DNA of 64,000 nt from the NCBI RefSeq assembly GCF_018863415.1, contig NZ_JAHKSN010000003.1, positions 1-64,000 of the forward strand, given 5' to 3'. This document shows, one piece after another, positions 52,055-61,552 of this stretch (positions are counted from its first letter, which is position 1; each line of letters begins with the position of its first letter). The notes beneath the pieces were generated by a model. The model did not search any database. It was given only the letters and a program-made list of their open reading frames with translations, and was not told where the DNA came from. This DNA comes from Deinococcus aestuarii (GTDB lineage Bacteria; Deinococcota; Deinococci; Deinococcales; Deinococcaceae). The translations under genes and the position numbers were made by a program.

Positions 52055-52910
52055 GGGCGCGGACGCGGCGGCCACCGCACCGCTGCCGAGGGCCTCGGCG
52101 CGGCGCTTCCGGCCCAAGCCGACCCTGGTCGCGGGGCTCGCCATCCTCGGCGTGCTGATCTTCGCGGCGCTGTTTCCCGGCGCCCTCGCCACGCACAGCC
52201 CCACCGACTTCGACTACACCGCGATCCTCAAGGGGCCGAGTGGGGCGCACCTCTTCGGCACCGACAACTTCGGGCGCGACGTGTACTCGCGGGTGGTGTA
52301 CGGGGCGAGGATCGACCTCCAGATCGCCCTGTTCACGACCCTCTTTCCCTTCCTGTTCGGCAGTCTGATGGGCGCGGTGACGGGCTTCACGGGCGGGTGG
52401 CTCGACGCGGTGTTCGGGCGGCTGGCCGATCTGGTGGTCGTGTTTCCCTTCCTGGTGCTCGTGATCGCCATCGTCGCGGTGCTGGGGCCGGGGCTCGGCA
52501 ATCTCTATCTGGCGGTGAGTGCGGTGGGCTGGGTGACCTACTGGCGGCTGGTGCGCGGGGAGGTGCTGGCGCAGAAGAGGGCCGAGTACGCCCAGGCCGC
52601 GCGGGTGATGGGCTACAGCCCGTCGCGCACGCTGCTGCGCCACCTGCTGCCGAACGCGATCACGCCGAGCATCGTCTACCTGATGACCGACATGAGCCTG
52701 GGTATCCTGCTCGGGGCGTCGCTGGGGTACCTGGGCCTGGGCGCGCAGCCGCCGACCCCCGAGTGGGGCGTGATGGTCGCGGACGGCAAAAACTTCATGG
52801 CGAGCGCGTGGTGGGTCTCGACCTTCCCCGGCCTGGCGCTGACGCTCGCGGGCGTCGGCTTCAGCCTGATCGGCGACGGCCTCGCGGACGCCCTGAGGCC
52901 CCGGTCATGA
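52047..52910 (+). CDS. dppC: ABC transporter permease, DppC type
   Basis: This 287-residue permease has the DppC N-terminal FGTDNFGRDVYSRVVYGARIDL, the coupling segment EYAQAARVMGYSPSRTLLRHLLPNAITPSIVYLMTD and the C-terminal LGLGAQPPTPEWGVMVADG. It pairs with DppB to form the pore. The start overlaps dppB by 8 bp and its stop overlaps dppD (ATGA). Confidence 0.94.
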   Translation: MLRGADAAATAPLPRASARRFRPKPTLVAGLAILGVLIFAALFPGALATHSPTDFDYTAILKGPSGAHLFGTDNFGRDVYSRVVYGARIDLQIALFTTLFPFLFGSLMGAVTGFTGGWLDAVFGRLADLVVVFPFLVLVIAIVAVLGPGLGNLYLAVSAVGWVTYWRLVRGEVLAQKRAEYAQAARVMGYSPSRTLLRHLLPNAITPSIVYLMTDMSLGILLGASLGYLGLGAQPPTPEWGVMVADGKNFMASAWWVSTFPGLALTLAGVGFSLIGDGLADALRPRS

Positions 52911-53908
52911 CGGCGACGCTGACGGACACGACCCTCTCCGTGCGCGACCTCCAGGTGCGCTTCGTCACCCCACGCGGGGTCCTGAACGCGGTCCGCGGCG
53001 TGACCTTCGACCTGCGACCCGGCGAGGTGCTGGGGCTGGTAGGTGAGTCGGGCTCAGGCAAAAGCGTGACCCTGCGGGCCCTGCTGCGGCTGCACCGGCC
53101 ACCCACGCAGGTGAGCGGGGAGGTGCACTGGAACGGGCAGAACCTCCTGGCCCTCCCCGAGCCCCGGCTGCGCTCCGTGCGCGGCGGGCAGATCGGCATG
53201 ATCTTTCAGGAGCCGATGACGGCCCTCAATCCCGTGCTGACGGTGGGCGAGCAGATCGGCGAGAACCTGCGGGAACACGCCCGGCTGACGGGCCGCTCGG
53301 CGCGGGAGCGGGCGACCGAACTCCTCGACCTGGTGGGCATTCCCGCCCCCGCCGCGAGACTGCGCGACTACCCCCACCAGTTCTCGGGCGGGATGCGCCA
53401 GAGGGCCATGATCGCCATCGCGCTCGCCTCCGAGCCGAGGGTGCTCCTCGCGGACGAGCCCACCACCGCGCTCGACGTGACGATCCAGGATCAGATTCTG
53501 CGGTTGCTGCTCCGGCTGCGCGACCAGATGGGCATGAGCCTGATTCTCGTCACGCACGACCTCGGGGTGGTGGCGCAGACCTGCGACCGGGTGGCGGTGA
53601 TGTACGCGGGGAAGCTGGTGGAGACGGCGCCCGTCCAGGGGCTCTTCCGCGCGCCGAAACACGCCTACACCCTGGGCCTGCTGCGCTCGCTGCCGGAGGG
53701 GGGAGACCGCCGGGTGCCCCTCCAGCCCATCCCCGGCTCGCCGCCCAACCTGCTCGCCCTTCAGGACGCCTGCCCCTTCGTGCCGCGCTGTGCCTACGCG
53801 ACCCTCAAGTGTCAGGTCGGGGAGCCGCCGCTTATTGAGGTCGCCCCCGGTCGCTTCAGCGCCTGCGTCCACCACGAAGAGCTGCCGAGGCCGGAGGTGC
53901 GGGGATGA
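52907..53908 (+). CDS. dppD: ABC transporter ATPase, DppD type
   Basis: This 333-residue ATPase has the Walker A GESGSGKS near residue 45, the signature [15 protein letters not shown], Walker [13 protein letters not shown] and the H-loop VTHDLG. The C-terminal oligopeptide-transporter extension carries the Cys cluster [14 protein letters not shown] found in Dpp/Opp ATPases. The ATG is set by the 4-bp overlap with dppC; earlier frames are wrong. Confidence 0.95.
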   Translation: MTATLTDTTLSVRDLQVRFVTPRGVLNAVRGVTFDLRPGEVLGLVGESGSGKSVTLRALLRLHRPPTQVSGEVHWNGQNLLALPEPRLRSVRGGQIGMIFQEPMTALNPVLTVGEQIGENLREHARLTGRSARERATELLDLVGIPAPAARLRDYPHQFSGGMRQRAMIAIALASEPRVLLADEPTTALDVTIQDQILRLLLRLRDQMGMSLILVTHDLGVVAQTCDRVAVMYAGKLVETAPVQGLFRAPKHAYTLGLLRSLPEGGDRRVPLQPIPGSPPNLLALQDACPFVPRCAYATLKCQVGEPPLIEVAPGRFSACVHHEELPRPEVRG

Positions 53909-54951
53909 CGGCTTACGAGAACGTGGTCGCCGCCGAGCAGAACGCACCCGGCGAGGTCATCCTCACCGTGCAGGGGCTGAACAAGTTCTTCCCGGCGCCG
54001 TACTCACCGATAGACCGGCTGCGCGGCGTTCCAAAACGGGTCGTCCGCGCCCTCAACGACGTGAACCTCGACGTGCGGCGGGGCGAGACGCTGGGGCTGG
54101 TGGGCGAGTCGGGGTGCGGCAAGTCCACCCTCGCGCGCTGCCTGGTGCGGCTGCATACCGCCGATGCGGGCAGCGTCACCTTCGAGGGCCGGGACGTGCT
54201 GGGGCTGAGGGGGTCGGAGCTGCGGGCGTACAACCGCCGGGTGCAGATGATCTTCCAGGACCCCTTCTCGTCCCTCAACCCACGCATGACGGTGGGGCAG
54301 ACGTTGCGTGAGGCGCTGAGCGTGCACAAGATGCGTCCTCCTGCCGAGATTCCCGCCCGGGTGCGCGAACTCCTCTCCCTCGTCGGCCTGCCCCCGGAGG
54401 CGGAGGGACGGCTCCCCCACGAGTTCTCGGGCGGGCAGCGGCAGCGCATCGGCATTGCCCGCGCTCTCGCCGTCGAGCCCCAGTGCCTCGTCGCGGACGA
54501 ACTCGTCTCGGCCCTCGACGTGAGCGTGCAGGCGCAGGTCGTGAACCTGCTGCTGGAGTTGCAGGAGCGGCTGGGGCTGACGGTGCTCTTCGTCGCGCAC
54601 GACCTGCGGCTGGTGCGTCACCTCTCGCACCGGGTCGCGGTGATGTACCTGGGGTCGGTGGTGGAGGTCGCGGGCACGGACGACGTGTTCGAGCGGCCCA
54701 AGCACCCCTACACCCAGGCCCTCCTCGCCGCCGCCCCGAAACTCGACCCCGCGCACCGGACGGACGCGCCCGCCGTGGAGGGCGAGATTCCCAGCCCCCT
54801 GAACGTGCCGAGCGGCTGCCCCTTCCGCACGCGCTGCCCGCACGCCTTCGAACGGTGTGTAACGGAAAAGCCTGCGCTGCTGGAGACAGACCCGGGACAG
54901 TACGTCGCGTGTCACCTGTACGACCCACGCCCGGGGCAGGTCGCCCGATGA
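53905..54951 (+). CDS. dppF: ABC transporter ATPase, DppF type
   Basis: This 348-residue partner ATPase has Walker A GESGCGKSTLARCLV, QMIFQDPFSSLNPRMTVGQ, signature FSGGQRQRIGIARAL, Walker B LVADELVSALDVS and the H-loop VAHDLR. The C-terminal cluster GCPFRTRCPHAFERC matches DppD. In Walker B the usual DEPVSALD reads DELVSALD, a Pro to Leu change next to the catalytic Glu that should be tolerated. ATGA overlaps connect it to dppD and to gntR. Confidence 0.95.
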   Translation: MTAYENVVAAEQNAPGEVILTVQGLNKFFPAPYSPIDRLRGVPKRVVRALNDVNLDVRRGETLGLVGESGCGKSTLARCLVRLHTADAGSVTFEGRDVLGLRGSELRAYNRRVQMIFQDPFSSLNPRMTVGQTLREALSVHKMRPPAEIPARVRELLSLVGLPPEAEGRLPHEFSGGQRQRIGIARALAVEPQCLVADELVSALDVSVQAQVVNLLLELQERLGLTVLFVAHDLRLVRHLSHRVAVMYLGSVVEVAGTDDVFERPKHPYTQALLAAAPKLDPAHRTDAPAVEGEIPSPLNVPSGCPFRTRCPHAFERCVTEKPALLETDPGQYVACHLYDPRPGQVAR

Positions 54952-55985
54952 ATCCGGCGGCCTCTGCCCAGGAGACGGCGGCGCGCTTCGCCTTCCACAT
55001 CGACCGCTCGCTGGCGGTGCCGGTGGGGGTGCAACTGCGCGGGCAGATCGAGTACGGGGTGGCCTGCGGGGAGATTCCGCGCGGGGCGCAGATGCCCTCC
55101 GTGCGCGAACTCTCGCAAGACCTCGGCCTCGCGCACGTGACGGTGGCGGGCGTGTACAAGGAGCTGGGGCAAAAGGGGCTGCTCACCACCTCGCCGGGGC
55201 GCGGCACCTTCGTCGCGGACGGGCAGGGCACGCCGGGGCGGGACCTCGCGGGGCTGCACCGGGCGGTGGAGCGGCTGCTCGCGGAGGCGGAGCGGCTGGG
55301 CTTCACCCCGGGGGAGGTCTCGCAGGCCCTGGGAACGCGGCTGGGCCGTCCGCGCAGCCCCGGGCGCCCGCTGCGCCTCGCCTTCGTCGGCATCTTCCCG
55401 GAGGCGACGCGCTTTTACGTGGACGAGCTGCGAATGCGGCTCCCACCCGGGGACCGCATCGAGGCGCTGACCGTGCAAGACCTCCTGAACGACGCGGTGG
55501 CGGCCCGCGCGTCGGAGGCCGACCTCGTGGTCACCCTCGGGCACCGGGAGGCGCAGGTGCGCGACCTGCTGGGCGGGCCCCCCGTCGTGTCGGTGCAGTT
55601 CATCCCGGCGGACTTCACCCGCACCGCCCTCGCCGCCCTGAGTCCCCTGACGCGGCTGGGGCTGGTCGTCACCTTCGAGGACTTCCTGCCCACCATGCGG
55701 GCGGGGGTCTCGCGCTTCGCCCCGCACATCGACCACGTTCGGGCCGTCACCCTGGGCAGCCCGGAGCTTCCCGAGCTGCTGCGCGGCAGCGACGTGATCG
55801 TGTACGCCACCGGCTCGGAGCGGGTGGTGGCCGAGCTGCCCAGTGGCACCCAGGCCTTCGAGTACCGCCACGTCCCCGACCCCCGCGCGGTGGAGGCCCA
55901 CCTCCTGCCCCTGATCGAGGAGCGGCGGATGCGGCTCGACGCCCAAGACCGTGCCTCCGAAGAAAGGACTCCCGATGCGAATTGA
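54948..55985 (+). CDS. GntR-family regulator with a C-terminal sensing domain
   Basis: This 345-residue protein has an N-terminal GntR winged helix (VPVGVQLRGQIEYGVACGEIPRGAQMPSVRELSQDLGLAHVTVAGVYKELGQKGLL). A 220-residue C-terminal domain (LRLAFVGIFPEATRFYVDELR, then ADLVVTLGHREAQVRDLLGG) resembles a periplasmic-binding-protein-type ligand domain. It is translated with the transporter (ATGA), so it probably senses the imported compound or a product. Its likely targets are the divergent control region at 49.2 kb and this operon. Confidence 0.88.
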   Translation: MNPAASAQETAARFAFHIDRSLAVPVGVQLRGQIEYGVACGEIPRGAQMPSVRELSQDLGLAHVTVAGVYKELGQKGLLTTSPGRGTFVADGQGTPGRDLAGLHRAVERLLAEAERLGFTPGEVSQALGTRLGRPRSPGRPLRLAFVGIFPEATRFYVDELRMRLPPGDRIEALTVQDLLNDAVAARASEADLVVTLGHREAQVRDLLGGPPVVSVQFIPADFTRTALAALSPLTRLGLVVTFEDFLPTMRAGVSRFAPHIDHVRAVTLGSPELPELLRGSDVIVYATGSERVVAELPSGTQAFEYRHVPDPRAVEAHLLPLIEERRMRLDAQDRASEERTPDAN

Positions 55986-56721
55986 CGACATGAACTGGAT
56001 GCAGGTCGAGGAGCACCTGACCCGCGACGACCGCTGCGTGCTGCCCCTCGGCAGCACCGAGCAGCACGCCTACCTCAGCCTGTGCGTGGACAACACCCTG
56101 CCCTCGAAGCTGGCCCAGGACGCCGCCGAACCGCTCGGGGTGCCCGTCTTCCCGGTGCTGCCCTACGGGATCACGCCGTATTTCCGCGCCTACCCCGGCT
56201 CCGTCACGCTGCGGGTGAGCACCTACCTCGCCGTCGTGCGCGACCTTCTCGACGGCCTGTTCGAGACGGGCTTCCGCCGCATCCTGATCGTGAACGGGCA
56301 CGGCGGCAACTCGCCCGCGCAGGGCTTCGTCGGCGAGTGGATGGCCGACCACCCGGAGGCGCGCGTCAAATTCCACAACTGGTGGAACGCGCCGCGCGTG
56401 TGGGCGAGGGTGCAGGAGACCGACCCCAACGCCTCGCACGCCTCGTGGATGGAGAACTTCCCCTGGACGCGGCTGGAGGGCGTGAGGCTCCCCGACGGGG
56501 AGAAGCCGATGGCGGACCTCGACCGCCTGCGCCTGCTCCCTCCCCGCGAGCTGCGCGACTACCTGGGGGACGGCAACTACGGCGGCAAGTACCAGCGCCC
56601 CGACGAGGACATGCGGGCGATCTGGGACGTGGCCGTGCAGGAGACGCGCGACCTGTTGGAGGGTGGCTGGGGCGAGAACTCGGCGCCCGCCCCCGTCGGC
56701 TTCGGGCGGGGGCGACCATGA
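55975..56721 (+). CDS. Creatininase-family amidohydrolase
   Basis: This 248-residue metal hydrolase has LPLGSTEQHAYLSLCVDNTL, where Glu and His bind metal, FPVLPYGITPYFRAYPGSVTLR, LIVNGHGGNSPAQGF and NASHASWMENFPWTR with a further metal-site His/Glu. The family opens cyclic amides such as creatinine or acts on formamide-type substrates (ArfB, MftE). The start lies inside the last codons of gntR. Beside an AtzE-like amidase and an ABC importer it probably opens or trims a cyclic amide, but the substrate is unknown. Confidence 0.88.
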   Translation: MRIDDMNWMQVEEHLTRDDRCVLPLGSTEQHAYLSLCVDNTLPSKLAQDAAEPLGVPVFPVLPYGITPYFRAYPGSVTLRVSTYLAVVRDLLDGLFETGFRRILIVNGHGGNSPAQGFVGEWMADHPEARVKFHNWWNAPRVWARVQETDPNASHASWMENFPWTRLEGVRLPDGEKPMADLDRLRLLPPRELRDYLGDGNYGGKYQRPDEDMRAIWDVAVQETRDLLEGGWGENSAPAPVGFGRGRP

Positions 56722-57740
56722 GGTTGCTGATCTGGGGAGCGGGGGCCATCGGAGGAACCATCGGGGCGCATCTGGTCCGTGAGGGGCACGACGTGACCTT
56801 CGTGGACCGGGCTGCGGAACACGTGGACGCGCTGAACACGCAGGGGCTCAGGATCGAGGGGCCGATCACCGGGTTCACCGTCCCCGCCGTCGCCGCCACC
56901 CCCGAGGGCCTCACCGGGCAGTGGGACCGGGTGCTCCTCTGCACCAAGGCGCAGGACACCGAGGGGGCGGCCGTCGCCCTCGCGCCCCATCTCTCGCAGG
57001 GCGGGTGCGTCGTGTCGGTGCAAAACGGGCTCAACCCCCTCACGCTGGCGGAACACTTCGGGCCAGAGCGCGTGCTGGGCAGCTTCGTCAACTTCGGCGC
57101 GGACTACCTCTCGCCGGGCGTGATTCACTACGGGGGGCGGGGCGCGGTCGTGATCGGCGAACTCGGCGGGACAATGAGCGACCGGGCGCGGGCCCTGTAC
57201 GCGGCGTTTCAGCAGTTCGAGCCCAACGCCGTCCTCACCCCCAACATTCTCGGCTACCTGTGGGGCAAGCTCGCCTACGGGGCGCAACTGTTCGCCACCG
57301 CCCTCACCAACGACGGGATCGCGGACGCCCTCGCCCGGCCCGAATACCGCCCCCTCTACAGCGAGATCGCCCGCGAGGTGCTGCGGGTGGCGACCGCCGG
57401 AGGGATCAGGTTGGAGGGCTTCAACGGCTTCGACCCGACCGCCTTCCTGCCCGGCGCGTCCGAGGAGACCTCCCAGCGCTCCCTGGACGACATGGTGGCC
57501 TTTAACCGGAAGAGCGCCAAGACGCACAGCGGCATCTGGCGCGACCTGGCCGTGAGAAAACGGCGCACGGAAGCGGACGCCCAACTCGGTCCCATCGTCG
57601 CCTTCGGGGAAAGGTGGGGCGTACCGACTCCCCTCACCGCCCGATTGATCGAACTCGTGCACGATCTGGAGGAGGGGCGGCGGGCTTTCGGCACGGCCAA
57701 CCTCGACGAGTTGCGCGCCGTGATGGCGGTGCGGGCGTGA
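56718..57740 (+). CDS. ApbA/PanE-type ketopantoate-reductase-like oxidoreductase
   Basis: This 340-residue NADPH-dependent reductase begins MRLLIWGAGAIGGTIGAHLVREGHDVTFVDRA and has LLCTKAQDTEGAA and VSVQNGLNPLTLAEHFG. The later LGYLWGKLAYGAQLFATALTND carries the catalytic Lys position. It reduces a 2-oxo acid to a 2-hydroxy acid. The operon setting points to a catabolic 2-oxo acid rather than pantothenate. The ATG overlaps the creatininase stop (ATGA). Confidence 0.88.
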   Translation: MRLLIWGAGAIGGTIGAHLVREGHDVTFVDRAAEHVDALNTQGLRIEGPITGFTVPAVAATPEGLTGQWDRVLLCTKAQDTEGAAVALAPHLSQGGCVVSVQNGLNPLTLAEHFGPERVLGSFVNFGADYLSPGVIHYGGRGAVVIGELGGTMSDRARALYAAFQQFEPNAVLTPNILGYLWGKLAYGAQLFATALTNDGIADALARPEYRPLYSEIAREVLRVATAGGIRLEGFNGFDPTAFLPGASEETSQRSLDDMVAFNRKSAKTHSGIWRDLAVRKRRTEADAQLGPIVAFGERWGVPTPLTARLIELVHDLEEGRRAFGTANLDELRAVMAVRA

Positions 57741-57760
57741 GGCGAGCCGCGTCCATTTCC

Positions 57761-57789
57761 GTCCGGTTCGGTGGTGTTCCGAACCGGAC
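57761..57789. repeat. Perfect inverted repeat upstream of the SDR gene
   Basis: GTCCGGTTCGG (57761-57771), a 7-nt loop, and CCGAACCGGAC (57779-57789) form an 11-bp stem. It shares its CGGTTCGG arms with the hairpin at 2754-2784. The rest of 57790-57870 contains CCCCCCTCTG, also present in the repeat at 50991, so the 133-bp gap looks repeat-derived. Confidence 0.6.
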
Positions 57790-57873
57790 TCCACTTCCCG
57801 CGACCCCCCTCTGTCTCCTGCTCGCTCCGCTCGGAGAATTCCCGCGCACCGCACGGAAATGTTCGGAGGCTTT

Positions 57874-58638
57874 ATGAACATCCGTTTCGACGGGCAGACG
57901 GTGATCGTCACCGGGGCGGCCCACGGCTTCGGGCGCGCGATCTCCCTCGCCTTCGCCGAACGCGGCGCGAACGTCTGGGCCTGCGACGTGAACCGCGACG
58001 GCTTGGCGATGACCGAGCAGCAGGCACAGGAGAGGAACATGCCGCTGAACGTCCGCGTGGTGGACGTGGCCGACCGCGAGATGGTGCGGGCCTTCGTGCA
58101 GGAGGCGGGTGCGGGGGCGCGGGTGGACGTGCTCGTCAACAACGCGGGCGGCGTGCTCGGCCAGGTCGGGCGCCCCCTGGAAGAGATCGGCGAGGACGAC
58201 TGGCACGCGATCTTCCGGGTGAACGTGGACGGTGCCTTTTATTTCGCGCAGGCGGTCGCACCCTTCATGAAGGCGCGGGGCTCCGGGCGCATCGTCAACA
58301 TCTCCAGCGGGGCGGGGCTGGGGGTCAGCCTGACCGGCATTCAGGCGTACGCGAGCGCCAAGGCCGCTCAGATCGGCCTGACGCGGCAACTCGCGCACGA
58401 ACTCGGCCCCTTCGGCATCACCGTGAACAACGTCGCGCCGGGCTTCGTGCGGAGCAACCCGACGACCGAGCGGCAGTGGGAGAGCTACGGCGAGGAGGGG
58501 CAGAGAAAGCTGGTCGAGGGCATCGCGATGAAAAAACTCGGCACGCCCGACGACATCGCCCACGCCGTCCTCTTCTTCGCCTCCGAGTACGCGGGGTGGG
58601 TCACCGGGCAGGTGCTCAGCGTGGACGGGGGCCGGTGA
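57874..58638 (+). CDS. Short-chain dehydrogenase/reductase
   Basis: This 254-residue SDR has VIVTGAAHGFGRAISLA, ACDVN (NAD preference), VDVLVNNAGGVLG, NISSGAGLGVSLTGIQAYASAKAA (Ser, Tyr, Lys) and NNVAPGFVRSNPTTERQWE. The start with CGGAGGCTTT upstream is preferred over an ATG 15 bp earlier. It follows the repeat-bearing gap and leads a run of four coupled genes. The PTTERQWES segment resembles SDRs beside amidohydrolase and peptidase genes, but the substrate is unknown. Confidence 0.9.
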   Translation: MNIRFDGQTVIVTGAAHGFGRAISLAFAERGANVWACDVNRDGLAMTEQQAQERNMPLNVRVVDVADREMVRAFVQEAGAGARVDVLVNNAGGVLGQVGRPLEEIGEDDWHAIFRVNVDGAFYFAQAVAPFMKARGSGRIVNISSGAGLGVSLTGIQAYASAKAAQIGLTRQLAHELGPFGITVNNVAPGFVRSNPTTERQWESYGEEGQRKLVEGIAMKKLGTPDDIAHAVLFFASEYAGWVTGQVLSVDGGR

Positions 58639-60023
58639 TGGAAGACGTTCTGGCGCATCTCGACGGGCGGAAGGACGCGAGCCTGGTCGATCTCCTCACC
58701 TTCGCCTCCATCCCCAGCGTGAGCACCGATCCCGAGCGGCGCGGGGACGTGCGGCGTGCGGCCGGGTGGCTCGCCGACCGCCTGCGTACCGCCGGACTTC
58801 CGACCGTGGACATTCTCGAAACGCCCGGTCATCCCGTCGTGTACGCCGAGTGGCTGGGGGCAGCGGACGCGCCCACCGTCCTCGTCTACGGCCACTACGA
58901 CGTGCAACCGCCCGATCCCCAGGGCCGCTGGCAGAGCCCGCCCTTCACGCCGACCGTGCGGGGGGAACGGGTCTACGGGCGCGGCGTCTCGGACGACAAG
59001 GGGCCGCTGCTGATCCCGGTGCAGGTGGCCGAGGCGTTTTTCCGGACGCGGGGAACGCTCCCCCTCAACGTCAAATTCCTCTTCGAGGGCGAGGAGGAGG
59101 TCGGCAGCCCCAACCTCGCGCCGTTCGTGCGGGCACACGCGGAGAGGCTGCGTGCGGACGTGGTGCTCTCCGCCGACGGGGGGATGTGGCGGGCGGACGT
59201 GCCTACTTTGACGGTCAGCTCGCGGGGCATGACCGGGCTGGAGCTGACCCTGCGCGGCCCCGGCAAGGACCTGCACTCGGGGCGGCACGGGGGCGCGGTG
59301 CAAAACCCGCTGCACGCGCTGGCCTCGCTCATCGCCGGATTGCATGACGAGCGGGGCAGAGTAGTGGTGGACGGTTTCTATGACGACGTGCAGGAATTGC
59401 AGGGCGACGAGCGGGCCAGTCTCCGCGCCCTGCCCTTCGACGAGGACGCCTACCGCGCGGAGGTGGGAGCCTCCGAACTTTTTGGCGAGCCTGGCTATGC
59501 CACCCTCGAACGCCTGTGGACCCGCCCGACGCTGGAGGTCAACGGGATGTGGGGCGGTTACACCGGGGAGGGCAGCAAGACGGTGTTGCCGAGCGAGGCG
59601 CACGCCAAGATCACCTGCCGCCTCGTGGCGAACCAGGACCCGGAAAGGGTGACGGCAGCAGTGGTCCGCCACCTGGAAACGCATCTCCTGCCCGGCGTGA
59701 CGCTCGACGTTCGCCCCTCGGATCACGGCGCGCGTGCATATCGCATTCCTGCCGATCAACCGGCCCTGCGCGCGGCCCGCAAGGTGCTGACCCAGGTCTA
59801 CGGCCAGCCTCCTCTCGAAGTCGGCATGGGCGGCTCCATCCCCATCTGCGAGGTGTTCCAGCGTGAACTGGGCCTCGAAACCGTCTTCTTCTCCTTCGCG
59901 GTGGGCGACGAGGACATCCACGCGCCGAACGAGTTCTTCCGCATTCCCCGGCTGTACGAGGGGCAGCAGGCGTGGGCCCGGCTCTGGCAGGAACTCGCGG
60001 TGAGGGAGGCCGCCCCGGCATGA
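58638..60023 (+). CDS. M20-family metallopeptidase (dipeptidase/ArgE-like)
   Basis: This 461-residue zinc peptidase has VLVYGHYDVQPPDPQGRW (His and the Asp between metals), RGVSDDKGPLLIPV, FLFEGEEEVGSPNL with the catalytic Glu-Glu, VVLSADGGM and the late MGGSIPICEVF. It belongs to the dipeptidase/acylase-like M20 branch. It would split dipeptides or N-acyl amino acids delivered by the ABC importer. The ATG shares one base with the SDR stop (TGATG) and its own stop overlaps the M32 gene. Confidence 0.92.
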   Translation: MEDVLAHLDGRKDASLVDLLTFASIPSVSTDPERRGDVRRAAGWLADRLRTAGLPTVDILETPGHPVVYAEWLGAADAPTVLVYGHYDVQPPDPQGRWQSPPFTPTVRGERVYGRGVSDDKGPLLIPVQVAEAFFRTRGTLPLNVKFLFEGEEEVGSPNLAPFVRAHAERLRADVVLSADGGMWRADVPTLTVSSRGMTGLELTLRGPGKDLHSGRHGGAVQNPLHALASLIAGLHDERGRVVVDGFYDDVQELQGDERASLRALPFDEDAYRAEVGASELFGEPGYATLERLWTRPTLEVNGMWGGYTGEGSKTVLPSEAHAKITCRLVANQDPERVTAAVVRHLETHLLPGVTLDVRPSDHGARAYRIPADQPALRAARKVLTQVYGQPPLEVGMGGSIPICEVFQRELGLETVFFSFAVGDEDIHAPNEFFRIPRLYEGQQAWARLWQELAVREAAPA

Positions 60024-61552
60024 ACGACCTGAACGCCCAACTCGCGCAGATCAACGACCTGCTGTGTGTGATCAACGTGCTCAACTGGGACGCCCGGACG
60101 CAGATGCCGCCGGGTGGAAACGAGACGCGAGGGCATCAACTCGCCACCGTGAGCGCCATCGCCCAGGAAAGGCTGACCTCCCCGGCGTTGCGGACGGCGT
60201 TGGGGGAGGCTGAAGCGAAGTTCCCCACCCTCGACGACCGCGAGGCCCGCGCCGTGCGGCAGACGCGCGAGGCGGTGGACCTTCTTTCCCGCATCCCCGC
60301 CGACCTGACCCGGGACCTCGCCGAGACGAAAAACCGGGCGCAGGCGGTGTGGGCGCGGGCCAAGGGGGACAACGACTTCGCCGCCTTCGCCCCCGAACTC
60401 GAACGGATGGTGGCCCTGAATCGCCGCCTAGCCGACGCCATCGGGTACGAGGAGCACCCCTACGACGCCCTCGTGCGGCAGTACGAGCCGGGGATGACGG
60501 CCGGGACGCTGCAAACCTTGTTCGCTCAGCTCAGGGCCGGACTCCTGCCCCTCCTGAACGAGATTCGCGCCGCCCCCGAGCCGCGCGCCGACTTCCTGAC
60601 CCGCGACTACCCGGAAGACCGGCAACGCGCCTTCGCCCTCGAAATGGCCCAGGCGTTCGGCTACGACCTCTCCCGGGGACGGCTGGACGCCTCCGCCCAC
60701 CCCTTCGAAATTTCCTTCACCCGGCAAGACGTACGGATCACGACCCGCTACCGCCGCGACTTCCTGCCCGGCGCCCTCTTCGGCACCCTGCACGAGACGG
60801 GACACGCGCTGTACGAGCAAAACATTGACCCGGCCCTCACCCGCACGGTGCTCGCCTCGGACCTGCTCGGCCTGTATGCGGTGGGCGGCACGAGTTACGG
60901 CACCCACGAGAGCCAGTCGCGGCTGTGGGAGAACCGGGTGGGCCGCTCGCGGGCCTTCTGGGCGCACCACTTCTCCCGTTTGCAAGCAGTCTTCCCCGAC
61001 CAACTCGCTGACGTGACCGATGAGGAGTTCTGGCGGGCCGTGAACCGCGTGCGTCCCTCCCTGATCCGGGTGGAGGCGGACGAGATGACCTACGACCTCC
61101 ACATCATGCTGCGGGTGGAGTTGGAGATGGCGCTGATCGAGGGCAGCCTGAGCGTCCCCGACCTCCCCGAGGCGTGGAACGCGAAGGTGCAGGAGTACCT
61201 GGGCATCACCCCGCCCGACTTCGCCTCCGGTGTCTTGCAGGACATCCACTGGTCGGCGGGCCTCTTCGGCTCCTTCCCGACCTACACGGTGGGGAACGTC
61301 ATGGCCTCGCAGTTCTACGCGGCGGCGCGGGAGGGCGTGCCGGGGCTGGAGGACAGCTTGACGCGCGGCGAATACGCGTCCCTGCGCGAGTGGCTGACCG
61401 AACACGTCTACCGGCATGGACGGACCTACAGCCCCGCCGAACTGCTGGAACGGGCGACGGGTGAGGGACTCAATCCAGCGCCTTACCTCGCCTACCTGCG
61501 CGGCAAGTATGCCGAGCTGTACACCCTCACCCCTCAAGGAGAACGCGCATGA
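60020..61552 (+). CDS. M32-family metallocarboxypeptidase (Taq type)
   Basis: This 510-residue cytosolic carboxypeptidase matches Thermus Taq carboxypeptidase 1. It has the N-terminal VINVLNWDARTQMPPGG and the zinc motif HETGHALYEQN near residue 258. GTHESQSRLWENRVGRSRAFW is the second signature, followed by IRVEADEMTYDLHI and GLFGSFPTYTVGNVMASQFY. It trims C-terminal residues from peptides. The ATG overlaps the M20 stop (ATGA), consistent with sequential peptide breakdown. Confidence 0.95.
   Translation: MNDLNAQLAQINDLLCVINVLNWDARTQMPPGGNETRGHQLATVSAIAQERLTSPALRTALGEAEAKFPTLDDREARAVRQTREAVDLLSRIPADLTRDLAETKNRAQAVWARAKGDNDFAAFAPELERMVALNRRLADAIGYEEHPYDALVRQYEPGMTAGTLQTLFAQLRAGLLPLLNEIRAAPEPRADFLTRDYPEDRQRAFALEMAQAFGYDLSRGRLDASAHPFEISFTRQDVRITTRYRRDFLPGALFGTLHETGHALYEQNIDPALTRTVLASDLLGLYAVGGTSYGTHESQSRLWENRVGRSRAFWAHHFSRLQAVFPDQLADVTDEEFWRAVNRVRPSLIRVEADEMTYDLHIMLRVELEMALIEGSLSVPDLPEAWNAKVQEYLGITPPDFASGVLQDIHWSAGLFGSFPTYTVGNVMASQFYAAAREGVPGLEDSLTRGEYASLREWLTEHVYRHGRTYSPAELLERATGEGLNPAPYLAYLRGKYAELYTLTPQGERA

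Noticed and set aside
49052..52204. Open frame of 1050 codons on the minus strand
   Set aside because: It lies antisense to binding protein, permease and leader sequence, is His/Arg/Gly-rich without any domain, and is the usual GC-rich shadow.
56718..57740. Pantothenate biosynthesis gene panE
   Set aside because: No other pantothenate genes are present and the operon is catabolic; only the broad family is supported.
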